Positions 6,778-14,980 of a DNA stretch of 64,000 bases are shown piece by piece (the stretch's first letter is position 1; each line of letters begins with the position of its first letter). The notes under the pieces are model-generated. The model was not told where the DNA came from. It saw nothing but the letters and a program-made list of their open reading frames with translations, and did not search any database. The stretch covers positions 26,438 through 90,437 of the forward strand of contig NZ_BAABJQ010000034.1 in NCBI RefSeq assembly GCF_039543385.1, given 5' to 3'. The position numbers and the translations under genes were made by a program. This stretch comes from Rugosimonospora acidiphila (GTDB taxonomy: Bacteria > Actinomycetota > Actinomycetes > Mycobacteriales > Micromonosporaceae).

Positions 6778-8631
6778 CTACAGCGGCGTCGAGCTTGCCG
6801 CGCCCGCTGTCACCGGCGCCCCGTCCGATCGTGGCCACAGCGTGATGGCGGCCGGGTCGAGGTGGATGCGGCAGCCGTCGCCGACGGTGAGCGCGAGGTC
6901 GGCGGTGCTACGGGCGGTGAGCGCCGGCCCGCCGGCCAGCTCCACGGACAGCACCACGCTGGTACCGACGTCGGCGTGGTCGACGACCGTGGCCGGGTAC
7001 CCGCCGGAGGCGTTCACCGCGACGTGCTCGGGGCGTACGCACCACAGCACGTCGGTGCCGACCGGCAGCTCGCCGGCGTCGACCTCGATGACGGCCTCCC
7101 CCACCGACAGCGTCGACGGCCCGGCGACCGTGCCGCGGTGCAGGTTGGGTATCCCGAGCAGCCGGGCGACCTGTGGCGAGGCCGGCCGGGCGTACACCTC
7201 GGCCCGCGGCCCGGCCTGCAGCAGCCGCCCGTCGTCGATGACCAGGATCTCGTCGGCCAGCAGCGCCGCCTCCTCCGGGTCGTGGGTGACCAGCACTGTG
7301 GACAGTCCCATGTCGCGCTGCAGCCGCCGCAGCTCCCGGCGCAGCTCCTCGCGCACCGGGGCGTCGAGCGCGGAGAACGGCTCGTCCAGCAGCACCAGCC
7401 GGGGTTCCCGGGTCAGCGCCTGCGCCAGGCTCACCCGCTGGCGCTGGCCGCCCGACAGCTGATGCGGCAGCCGGTTGTCCAGGCCGTCCAGGCGCAGGGT
7501 ACGCAGCCACCACGCGGCCAGCCTCGGGTCGGCGTCGGTGCCGAACAGCAGCTGCTGCCACACCGTGCGGCCGGGCAGCAGGCTGAGACTCTGCGGCACG
7601 AACCCGATGTGCCGCGCCTCGGTGGGCACGCCGGTGACCGGCTCGTCGCCGTAGCGCACCGTGCCCGCGCCGGGGCCGAGCAGGCCGGCGGCGGCGCGCA
7701 GCGTCATCGACTTGCCCGATCCCGAGGGGCCGAGGATCGCCACGCGGTGGCTGGCGGCGCGGTGGCTCAGCCGCAGCCGGAAGCTGCCGGCGGTGAGGTC
7801 GAGGTCGAGGTCGAGGGTGGTGGGGGTGGCCGGGCGCGGGGCCCGCGGCTCCGGCAGTAGGTGCTGGCGGCGCAGCCGCGCCGGCCACCGCACCGCGTTC
7901 AGCGCCAGGAGAACCGCGGCGATGCCCAGCGCCAGCGCGGTAGGTGCCTGGGTGTCGGGGATGCCGGTGTCGGAGAAGCGCACGTAGGTGAAGACCGGCA
8001 GCGAGTACGGGTGGTAGGCCAGCAGCACGGTCGCCCCGTACTCGCCGATGGCACGCAGCCAGGTCAACAACAGGCCGGCCCGGATGCCGGGGCCGGCGAC
8101 GCGCAGGCTGATCAGAAAGAACCGGGCGAGCGGCCGGTGTCCCAGGGTGGCCGCGATCTCATCGAGCGCGGGGTCGATGGTGGCGAACGCCTCCCGGGCA
8201 CCGATGACCAGGAACGGCGCGGAGACGAACGTCTGCGCGATGACCACGCCGGCGACCGAGTCGGTCAGCCGGCCGCCGAAGAACTGGCCCAGGGTGGTGT
8301 ACGGGCCGACCAGGTAGATGAGCACGATGCCGGCCATCACCGGCGGGATCGCCAACGGCAACTGGACGAGCACGCCGATCGCCTTCGCCACCGGCCCACG
8401 CGAGCGGGCCAGCCAGCTCGCCAGCGGTATGCCGAAGGCCGCGATCAGGGCGGCGGAGATGGTGGCGCTCTCCAGCGACACCCGCAGCGCGTCCCACAGC
8501 CCGGGCACGTGGAAGCCGCGCTCGTCGGAGCCGGCGAACCGGGCGACGAACGCGACGATCGGGACCAGCAGGTACAGCGCCAGCAGCCCGCCCAACCAGG
8601 TGAGCGGGCTGCGCGACGCGCGATGAGTCAC
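6778..8631 (-). CDS. Tungstate/molybdate ABC transporter, fused permease and ATPase (WtpB-WtpC/ModBC type)
   Basis: 617 aa single chain. Residues 1 to about 255 are a ModB/WtpB-type permease with about six membrane spans and the EAA-like loop DEIAATLGHRPLARFFLISLR. After a linker comes the ATPase: Walker A GPSGSGKSMT, signature LSGGQRQRVSLAQAL, Walker B LVLLDEPFSALD, then a C-terminal TOBE-like oxyanion domain (LWCVRPEHVAV). Fusion of permease and ATPase is uncommon, since these are usually separate genes. ATG at 8631 overlaps the stop of the binding-protein gene (ATGA). Role: uptake of molybdate or tungstate for molybdopterin enzymes. Sulfate is a less likely alternative. Confidence 0.85.
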   Translation of the reverse strand: MTHRASRSPLTWLGGLLALYLLVPIVAFVARFAGSDERGFHVPGLWDALRVSLESATISAALIAAFGIPLASWLARSRGPVAKAIGVLVQLPLAIPPVMAGIVLIYLVGPYTTLGQFFGGRLTDSVAGVVIAQTFVSAPFLVIGAREAFATIDPALDEIAATLGHRPLARFFLISLRVAGPGIRAGLLLTWLRAIGEYGATVLLAYHPYSLPVFTYVRFSDTGIPDTQAPTALALGIAAVLLALNAVRWPARLRRQHLLPEPRAPRPATPTTLDLDLDLTAGSFRLRLSHRAASHRVAILGPSGSGKSMTLRAAAGLLGPGAGTVRYGDEPVTGVPTEARHIGFVPQSLSLLPGRTVWQQLLFGTDADPRLAAWWLRTLRLDGLDNRLPHQLSGGQRQRVSLAQALTREPRLVLLDEPFSALDAPVREELRRELRRLQRDMGLSTVLVTHDPEEAALLADEILVIDDGRLLQAGPRAEVYARPASPQVARLLGIPNLHRGTVAGPSTLSVGEAVIEVDAGELPVGTDVLWCVRPEHVAVNASGGYPATVVDHADVGTSVVLSVELAGGPALTARSTADLALTVGDGCRIHLDPAAITLWPRSDGAPVTAGAASSTPL

Positions 8632-9596
8632 TGGCTGGACAGAACGCTGCTCAGGCTGGTGGGCACTCCGCTACCGGTGACGGTCGGCGGGGTGACCAGG
8701 TCGAACCCGTCCTGCTTGAGCACGTTGATCCCGTCGGTCCCGAGCAGGTACTGGACGAACGCCTCCGCGCCCGCCTCGTCCGGGGCCTGGTTGAGCACGG
8801 TCACCGTGTACGTGGCCTTGAGGTCCTGGCCGGTCACCGGCACCGTCGGGATCTTCGCCGCGACCGCCTCGCTGGAGTAGAAGAACCCGGCGTCGAGCTG
8901 GCCGGACTGCAGCCGGCCGACCAGGGTCTCCTCCGGGAAGACGGCCGACTTGTCGGTGGACAGCGCCTTGAGCGCCGGCAGGCTCTGGCTCGTCGCGGTC
9001 GCGGTCAGCGCCTGGGCCGCGAGCTTGCCCTTCGGGTCGGTCGCCGGGTCGGTGGTGCCCAGCTTGAACCCGGACTCGGTGATGACCTGGTACCACGGCT
9101 TGGACTTCAGGTCAGCGGCGAACTTGCTGTTCGGGTTGTAGCCGATCACCAGCGGGGACGAGGCGTACGTGGCGTACCAGGACACCCAGTTGCCGTTGGA
9201 CGCGCCCTCCAGCGAATCGTTGACGGCCGGGCTGGCGCTGATGAAGACGTCGCCCGGATGAACCTTGCCCTTGATCTGGGTGGCCAGCGCGGTCGAGCCG
9301 GCCGAGAATCCCGTGAACGTGTATCCGGTCGCGCTCTTGAACGCGGGACCGATCTGCTTCTCCATCAGGTCGACCAGCGAGCCCGCGTACAGCACGTTGA
9401 CCGGCCCCGAACCCTTCGGGATGCCGGCGGACGACGGTGCGCCCGACGGCGTCGATGCCGACGAACTCGATGAGTCCGACGAATTGGACGAGCAGCCGGC
9501 GACCGCGACTACCCCCGCCAGCAGCGTCGCCGCCGCGGCACCGCGGAACCGGCCAGAGACAAAAAAGCCCCGATGATTGCGAGACAACGGCGTCAT
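8628..9596 (-). CDS. Molybdate/tungstate-binding lipoprotein (WtpA-like)
   Basis: 322 aa. The lipobox AVAGC puts the lipidated Cys at residue 35, followed by a Ser-rich linker. The mature domain starts VNVLYAGSLVDLMEKQIGPAF and has FSAGSTALATQIKGKVHPGDVF, the pattern of WtpA/ModA-like oxyanion-binding proteins, where the AGS and S-T segments bind the oxyanion. It would capture molybdate or tungstate outside the membrane and pass it to the fused permease-ATPase coupled by ATGA. The upstream gap holds a 7-bp-arm inverted repeat, a likely control site. Confidence 0.85.
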   Translation of the reverse strand: MTPLSRNHRGFFVSGRFRGAAAATLLAGVVAVAGCSSNSSDSSSSSASTPSGAPSSAGIPKGSGPVNVLYAGSLVDLMEKQIGPAFKSATGYTFTGFSAGSTALATQIKGKVHPGDVFISASPAVNDSLEGASNGNWVSWYATYASSPLVIGYNPNSKFAADLKSKPWYQVITESGFKLGTTDPATDPKGKLAAQALTATATSQSLPALKALSTDKSAVFPEETLVGRLQSGQLDAGFFYSSEAVAAKIPTVPVTGQDLKATYTVTVLNQAPDEAGAEAFVQYLLGTDGINVLKQDGFDLVTPPTVTGSGVPTSLSSVLSSQ

Positions 9597-9613
9597 GAGG
9601 GGAAGGTACCGTA

Positions 9614-9632
9614 GTAGTCACATGCTGACTAC
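9614..9632. promoter_or_regulatory. Inverted repeat upstream of the WtpA-like gene
   Basis: GTAGTCA at 9614-9620 and TGACTAC at 9626-9632 form perfect 7-bp arms around a 5-bp centre. It lies 18 bp upstream of the binding-protein start and 37 bp downstream of the padR stop, so it fits an operator for the importer, perhaps for the adjacent PadR protein or a molybdate sensor encoded elsewhere. Confidence 0.6.
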
Positions 9633-9668
9633 CGGCCGCGTCGTCGCTGTGAAATGGAGCCCGGTTGG

Positions 9669-10250
9669 TCAGATCGTTGAACCGATTTCGGCGAGCAGCG
9701 TGTAGACGAATTCCAGTGCCGCCCGGCAGGACGCGGCGCGCCACATGGCCAGCGTCCGGTCGAACCCCTCGCTGCGTTCGCGCTGTCCGTCCAGCCACAC
9801 CAACTGCGGCTCCAGCCGCCGCCGCTGGGCGAGCAGCAGTTCGCGGGCGTCAGTGCCGGCCCGCGCGTGCAGCGCGAGCTTGAGCATGAACAGCGACCGG
9901 ACGTCGCGCACGTGCTCCACCGGCTCGGCCAGCCATCGCGCGACCGCGCGGCGCCCGGCCGCGCTCGCCTCGACGATGGTGCGGGCCGGGCCGCGACCGC
10001 CCCGCTCGGTGGCCCGCTGATCGACCAGTCCCCGCTCGATCAGCTTGCCGAGCTCCCGGTAGACCAGTGGCCGGGGAACTGTCCAGATCCGGCCCAGCGG
10101 ACCGTCCACGGCCAGCAACTGCGCCACCGCGAACCCGTGGGTCGGCCCCTCGGCGATCGCGCCGAGTACCGCCCAGGCCGTCGGCGACAGGTCAGAGGAC
10201 TGGCTCTCGGGCTGACCATCGCGCGGGCTCGCCGGTCGGTTGGATGTCAC
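9669..10250 (-). CDS. PadR family transcriptional regulator
   Basis: 193 aa. The PadR winged helix covers about residues 22-90 (SPTAWAVLGAIAEGPTHGFAVAQLL, VYRELGKLIERGLVDQR, then the wing), followed by the C-terminal dimerisation helices (RSLFMLKLALHARAG, RRRLEPQLVWLDGQRE). Start GTG at 10250 follows GGGAGG by 5 nt; an ATG at 10283 lacks a comparable site. It sits immediately upstream of, and in the same direction as, the molybdate/tungstate importer, 72 bp away, so it may control that operon. Inducer unknown. Confidence 0.88.
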   Translation of the reverse strand: MTSNRPASPRDGQPESQSSDLSPTAWAVLGAIAEGPTHGFAVAQLLAVDGPLGRIWTVPRPLVYRELGKLIERGLVDQRATERGGRGPARTIVEASAAGRRAVARWLAEPVEHVRDVRSLFMLKLALHARAGTDARELLLAQRRRLEPQLVWLDGQRERSEGFDRTLAMWRAASCRAALEFVYTLLAEIGSTI

Positions 10251-10345
10251 GCGCACCTCCCGGCCGTACGCCCCACCGGCCATGATGGAGAGCCTCGCTG
10301 CGCAGCGTACCGTCGGCTCCGCCGGTCGGTGCGGGGTCGGCGTGC

Positions 10346-10540
10346 TCAGTCCTCGACCAGGTCGGCCCAGTCCACCCCGTTGCGCGTCAGGAAGTACTCG
10401 ACGGTCCCGATCACCAGCTGGTCCTGATAAATCCGGTTCACATGCCACAGCCGGTACCAGTGCCTGCCCCGGTCCCGGATCGCCTCCACCCGCCACAGGC
10501 CGTCGGGAGTGCTGAAGCTCCCCTGGATCCGCTCGGCCAC
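10346..10540 (-). CDS. Small conserved hypothetical protein (64 aa)
   Basis: Start GTG at 10540 gives 64 residues rich in Trp, Arg and Tyr (LWRVEAIRDRGRHWYRLWHVNR, then a C-terminal VDWADLVED). The composition is typical of a real small soluble beta protein and unlike an antisense shadow. An upstream start at 10666 is possible but adds a low-quality Arg-rich segment. I recognise no family. The 291 bp from 10541 to 10831 show no other gene. Confidence 0.55.
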   Translation of the reverse strand: MAERIQGSFSTPDGLWRVEAIRDRGRHWYRLWHVNRIYQDQLVIGTVEYFLTRNGVDWADLVED

Positions 10541-10831
10541 GGCGCCGACGCTACGGTCGTTACCGGCTCCTTGGCGAACCCACCAAACACCCTGTGACCT
10601 GCATAAATAGCGATCGGAACGCGGTTTGCCGGTGAGCCGGCACGCTTCGCGGCCCCGGCGACCCACACCGGCGGAGCCGGTCGCGGCGCCCCACCCCGCG
10701 CCCCGAGCGTCGCCCGACGCGCAAAAGCCGGCCAGATCAGGGGTGGTGCCGAGGGCCCAGCGATAGTACGCGGTAGTAACCTGAAGGGAGGCTCAACATC
10801 AACTGAGGTAGGCGAAACGTGATCATTTGGG

Positions 10832-12091
10832 ATGCCAGCGGTGAGTGACCAGATAGTCATCACCGGGATCGGGGCGCTCACCCCGGTGGGCAACGACCGC
10901 GAGAGCACCTGGCAGTCCCTTCTGGCCGGTCGCTCCGGCGTGCGGGAGATCACCGCCTTCGACGCGTCGGACTCGCCGACGCGCATCGCCGCCGAGGTCA
11001 AGGACTTCGACCCGGCCACCGTGGTGCAGGGCAAGCGGCTGCGCCGCTCGGCACGCTTCACCCAGCTGGCCATAGCCGCGGCGCGGGAGGCCGTCGCCGA
11101 CGCCCGCCTGACGCTCGGCGACGGTCCGGGCGAGGCCGCGCCCGACCGTGTCGGCGTCGTGATCAACGCCGCGGTCGCCGGCTTCGACACGGTCGAGCGG
11201 GCCACCCGCCAGCTGGTGAGCGGGGACGGGGCCCGGCTCAACCCGTACTTCGTCTCCTCGTCGCTGACCAACATGCCGGCCTGCGAGGTGGCGATCGACC
11301 TCGGAGCGCACGGACCGGTCACCGCGAGCGCCCTGGCCTGCGCCAGCGGCATCTACGCCCTGGTCGAGGCGCGCCGGCTGATCCTGTCCGGCGAGGCGGA
11401 CGTGGTGCTCTGCGGCGGGACCGACGCGGCGATCACACCGGTGATGTTCGCGGGGCTCGCGTCGATGGGCGCGCTGTCCAAGAACAACGACGATCCGACC
11501 GGCGCGAGCCGGCCCTTCGACGCCGAGCGGGATGGCTTCGTGTTCGGCGAGGGCGCCGTGGTCGTGGTCCTGGAATCCGCCGCCCACGCGGCCCGCCGGG
11601 GCGCGCGGGGCTACGCCGCGCTGCTGGGCGGGGCGCTGACCTCCGACGCGTTCCACGTCAGCGCGCCCGAGCCGCAGGGCGCCTTCGCGTCGGCGGCCAT
11701 CGCCAAGGCGCTGGACAACGCGGCGATCAAGCCTGCGCAGATCGACTACGTCTGCGCGCACGGCACGGGTACGAAGGCCAACGACCGCACCGAGACCATG
11801 GCCATCCGGTCGGTGTTCGGCCGGTCCGCCGAGGACGTCGCCATCAGCAGCCCCAAGTCGATGGTCGGCCACCTGATCGGCGCGGCCGGGGCGCTGGGCG
11901 CGATGGTCTGCGCGCTGGCGATCCGCGACGGTATCGTTCCCCCCACCATCAACCTGCGGCACCCGGACCCCGAGTGCGACCTGGACTACGTGCCGAACAC
12001 GGCGCGCCGCCTGCCGGTGCGGGTCGCGACCACGAACGCCTTCGGGTTCGGCGGCCAGAACTGCGTCGCCGTGTTCTCGGCCATCGACTGA
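10832..12091 (+). CDS. Beta-ketoacyl-ACP synthase II-like (KAS II/FabF family)
   Basis: 419 aa, full family length. The Cys-His-His triad with its Lys is intact: Cys170 in ALACASG, His310 in CAHGTGT, Lys342 in SPKSMVGH and His347. The N-terminus VITGIGALTPVGND and the C-terminal TNAFGFGGQN are canonical. It condenses an acyl-ACP with malonyl-ACP. There is no acyl carrier protein, malonyltransferase or ketoreductase beside it, only an acyl-CoA/AMP ligase 63 bp downstream in the same direction. That argues for a dedicated pathway and against primary fatty acid synthesis, as does Leu-Ala in place of the usual Thr-Ala before the active-site Cys. An alternative GTG start lies at 10841. Confidence 0.88.
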   Translation: MPAVSDQIVITGIGALTPVGNDRESTWQSLLAGRSGVREITAFDASDSPTRIAAEVKDFDPATVVQGKRLRRSARFTQLAIAAAREAVADARLTLGDGPGEAAPDRVGVVINAAVAGFDTVERATRQLVSGDGARLNPYFVSSSLTNMPACEVAIDLGAHGPVTASALACASGIYALVEARRLILSGEADVVLCGGTDAAITPVMFAGLASMGALSKNNDDPTGASRPFDAERDGFVFGEGAVVVVLESAAHAARRGARGYAALLGGALTSDAFHVSAPEPQGAFASAAIAKALDNAAIKPAQIDYVCAHGTGTKANDRTETMAIRSVFGRSAEDVAISSPKSMVGHLIGAAGALGAMVCALAIRDGIVPPTINLRHPDPECDLDYVPNTARRLPVRVATTNAFGFGGQNCVAVFSAID

Positions 12092-12154
12092 GCGCGGCCG
12101 ACCGCCGCACCTGACAGCAGCGCAGCCACTGGGCGTTCACCGCCAGGAGGACCA

Positions 12155-13828
12155 ATGAGTTACCGGTACGACCCGACCGCGTTCCGCGACGTGTTCGAGC
12201 GCCATTTGACGTTCCTGGGCGGGTTCTGGCGCAACACCCACCGCTACGCCGAGCGCCTGGCGCTGTACGACACGCAGCACGGCCGGGGCTGGACCTACGC
12301 CGAACTCGGCGCGGATGTCGCTCGGGCGGCCGAGGGGCTGGCCGCCCGCGGCGTGCGGCCCGGTGACGTAGTGACCTTCCAGCTGTTCAACGGGTATGAG
12401 TTCGCCCTGCTCTACCTCGCCGCGCAGCACCTGGGCGCGATCGCCTCCCCGATCAACTTCCGGTTCTCCCCCGGCGAGACGGCGCACGTCCTGAACGACA
12501 GCCTGCCCCGGGTCTACGTCTACGACGAGTCGCTGGCCGCGATGGCCGGTGAGGCGCTCACGCTGGCCGGGCACCGGCCCGACGCGGTGGTCGTGGTGCC
12601 GGCCGACCCGGCCGCCGGCACCGGCGGCGGCGTCGGCATCGGCGTCGCGGCGGATGCCACGCCGTTCGGCGCGCTGCTTTCGGCCGGTTCGCGGCCCGAG
12701 CCGTACCAGGGCGCGACCACCTGGGACGAGACGGTGCGCCTCTACACCTCCGGCACCACGGGCATGCCCAAGGGCGTCTCGCTGCCCAGCCTCGCCGAGG
12801 TGCTCACCGCGCACGACGTGATCATGCACTTCCCGCTGGAGCCGCAGGACAAGACGCTGAACATGACGCCCTGGTTCCACCGGGGCGGCATCTCCCCCGG
12901 CGGCCCGAACGCCGTGTTCTACGCGGGCGCGGCCGCGGTGACGATGCGCGGCTTCGACGCCGAGCGCTGCCTGGACATGGTCGCCGAGCACGGGCTGACG
13001 TTCCTGATCGGCGCGCCCACCAACCTCGCCATGCTCACCGCCGCCCAGGAGCACGCCGGCCGTGATCTGTCCAGCCTGCGCGGCATCGTCACGATGGGCG
13101 CCCCGCTGGAGCGCTCGGCGTGCCTGCGGTACCAGAGCGTGCTGACCCCGCGCATCTTCAACGGGTACGGCACGACGGAGGCGTTCTGGAACACCTTCCT
13201 GCGCCCCGCCGACCTGCCGGAGCACGCCGGCAGCGCCGGGCGGGCGTGCACCGACGACGACGTCGCGGTGGTGCGCGTGTACGAGGACCGGCTCGCCGAC
13301 CCGGCCGACACGGTCGCGAAGGACGGCACGGAGACCGGCGAGGTCATCATGCGGTCGGTGAAGTCGGGCTACTCCTACGTCAACGCGGCCGGGGAGCAGG
13401 CCGCCCGGTTCAAGGACGGCTGGCTCTACAGCGGCGACCTGGCGACCTGGGACGCGCAGGAGTACGTGACGATCGTCGGCCGCAAGGACGACATGATCAT
13501 CTCCGGCGGCGAGAACGTGCACCCGGTACAGGTCGAGGAGGTGCTCAACGAGCACCCGCTGGTGGCCGACTCGATAGTCGTCGGGCTGACCGACGAGCGG
13601 TGGGGCGAGGTCGTCGTCGCGTACGTGGTGCCCGCGGGCGCCGGCCTGACGGCCGCTGAGTGCGACAAGCACTGCCTGGCCCACCCCATGCTCGCCGACT
13701 TCAAGCGCCCCCGCCGGTACCGCTTCGTCGACGAACTGCCGCGCACCGCGACGGGAAAGAAGATGCACTACCGGATCCGCCAGCGGCTGGCCGACCCGGC
13801 CGAGGTGGCCCTGCTCGATCGCCCCTGA
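12155..13828 (+). CDS. AMP-dependent synthetase/ligase (acyl-CoA or acyl-ACP ligase)
   Basis: 557 aa. P-loop motif YTSGTTGMPKGV (about residue 198), NGYGTTEAFWNTF (A5), YSGDLATW (A7), GRKDDMIISGGENVHP (A8), and PRTATGKKMHYR with the catalytic Lys (A10). It activates a carboxylic acid as an acyl-adenylate and transfers it to CoA or a carrier. Strong AGGAGG lies 4 nt before ATG 12155. A Gly-rich insert (AAGTGGGVGIGVAADA) sits in the N-lobe. It follows the ketosynthase with a 63-bp gap, so the two are probably one transcript. Acyl substrate unknown. Confidence 0.9.
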   Translation: MSYRYDPTAFRDVFERHLTFLGGFWRNTHRYAERLALYDTQHGRGWTYAELGADVARAAEGLAARGVRPGDVVTFQLFNGYEFALLYLAAQHLGAIASPINFRFSPGETAHVLNDSLPRVYVYDESLAAMAGEALTLAGHRPDAVVVVPADPAAGTGGGVGIGVAADATPFGALLSAGSRPEPYQGATTWDETVRLYTSGTTGMPKGVSLPSLAEVLTAHDVIMHFPLEPQDKTLNMTPWFHRGGISPGGPNAVFYAGAAAVTMRGFDAERCLDMVAEHGLTFLIGAPTNLAMLTAAQEHAGRDLSSLRGIVTMGAPLERSACLRYQSVLTPRIFNGYGTTEAFWNTFLRPADLPEHAGSAGRACTDDDVAVVRVYEDRLADPADTVAKDGTETGEVIMRSVKSGYSYVNAAGEQAARFKDGWLYSGDLATWDAQEYVTIVGRKDDMIISGGENVHPVQVEEVLNEHPLVADSIVVGLTDERWGEVVVAYVVPAGAGLTAAECDKHCLAHPMLADFKRPRRYRFVDELPRTATGKKMHYRIRQRLADPAEVALLDRP

Positions 13829-13834
13829 CCCGGG

Positions 13835-14016
13835 CGGGCAGTTTCAGAGGCCCGCACCGCGGCGGCGCCCGGATCCCGCCGGGCCACGTCCTGCAGGCAG
13901 TCCTCGGCCAGCCGCAGCCGCTCGTGGAACACCTGGAACTGTCGCTGGCTGACGTACTCGGCCTGCAAGCGGGTACGCGCCTCCCAGGCCCACGCGATGG
14001 CCCGCGCCCCGTGCGG
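13835..14016 (-). pseudogene. Remnant of a DUF4034-like protein gene
   Basis: A minus-strand frame with protein-like sequence but no proper start or end reads AIAWAWEARTRLQAEYVSQ, FQVFHERLRLAEDCLQDVARRDP. This matches what I recall of an actinobacterial TPR-like family (WAWEART, FHERL, AEDCL, DPxD) in which this is an internal segment. It runs into noncoding sequence on both sides, so it looks like a truncated relic between the ligase and the DapA-like gene. Family assignment is from memory and tentative. Confidence 0.4.
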
Positions 14017-14047
14017 CGACGCGACGGGTGAACAAACGTGCTTAGCG

Positions 14048-14980
14048 CTACGAGCTGACCTTCGCCCGGGCGTCGTGGCGGGCCAGCCGGTCCAGCAGGT
14101 AGTCCACCTCCGCGATCGCGGCGCTCGACAGTCGGGCGGCGGGGGTCCGTTGCGTGTCGGTGGCCAGCACCCCGCGCCGGGCCAACACGTACTTGCGCAC
14201 CGCGAGCCCGATTCCGGGCTGCTGCTCGTACCGCAGCAGCGGCAGGTGCGCGTCGAACAGGTCGTGCGCCTCGTCCCGCCGCCCGGCCGCCGACGCCTTC
14301 ACGACGTCGACGAGCATCTCGGGGAAGCAGTACCCCGTCATCGCGCCGTCGGCGCCGCGCTCGGTCTCGAAGTCGAGGAACAGCCCGCCGTTGCCGCACA
14401 GTACGGACAGCCGCGGCATCGCCTCACGCTCTTCGAAGGCGCGCAGCGCCGAGATCTTCTCCAGGCCCGGCCAGTCCTCGTGCTTGAGCATCACGCAGTT
14501 CGGGTTGTCGGTGGCGATCCGCCGGATCACCTCGGGGGTCATCACGACCGTGAACGTCAGCGGGTAGTCCTGGATGACGAACGGAGTGTCCGCGCCGATC
14601 GCGGCCGCGGCACCGGCGTAGTAGTTCACTATCTGGTCGTCGGTGCGCAGCGACGAGGGCGGCGCGATCATCACGCCGGCGGCGCCGAGGTCCATCGCGG
14701 CGACCGACAGCGACCGCATGGCCGCGAACCCGGGGGCGGAGACGCCGACCACGACCGGGAACGCCGCCCGGTCCACCACCCGGCGCACCACCGCCAGCGC
14801 CTCGGCGTGGTCCAGCTTCGGGGCCTCGCCCAGCTGGCCCAGGACGGTCAGGCCGTCCACGCCCGCCGCCGCGTAGAAATCCACCATCCGGTCCACCGAC
14901 TCCAGGTCCAGCGCGCCGTCGGCGGCGAACGGCGTGGGCGCGATGGCGTAGACGCCCCGGGCGTGGCGGGACAGCGTCAT
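14048..14980 (-). CDS. Dihydrodipicolinate synthase/N-acetylneuraminate lyase family aldolase
   Basis: 310 aa, standard length. Schiff-base Lys166 is in VMLKHEDW and the catalytic Tyr139 in IQDYP. The N-terminus GVYAIAPTPFAADGALD and the LGQLGEAPKL loop replace the GTTGE loop of true DapA, so it is a catabolic 2-oxo acid aldolase or dehydratase and not lysine biosynthetic. ATG 14980 overlaps the upstream gene's stop (ATGA) with GAAGGAG ahead of it. With the FAH-like and SDR genes it would form a short degradative operon for a sugar acid or related 2-oxo acid. Confidence 0.85.
   Translation of the reverse strand: MTLSRHARGVYAIAPTPFAADGALDLESVDRMVDFYAAAGVDGLTVLGQLGEAPKLDHAEALAVVRRVVDRAAFPVVVGVSAPGFAAMRSLSVAAMDLGAAGVMIAPPSSLRTDDQIVNYYAGAAAAIGADTPFVIQDYPLTFTVVMTPEVIRRIATDNPNCVMLKHEDWPGLEKISALRAFEEREAMPRLSVLCGNGGLFLDFETERGADGAMTGYCFPEMLVDVVKASAAGRRDEAHDLFDAHLPLLRYEQQPGIGLAVRKYVLARRGVLATDTQRTPAARLSSAAIAEVDYLLDRLARHDARAKVSS

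Noticed and set aside
12137..13768. Long minus-strand open frame (543 codons) opposite the acyl ligase
   Set aside because: Its translation is Arg/Val/Gly/His-rich with no motifs, while the plus strand has all ligase motifs; it is a high-GC shadow.
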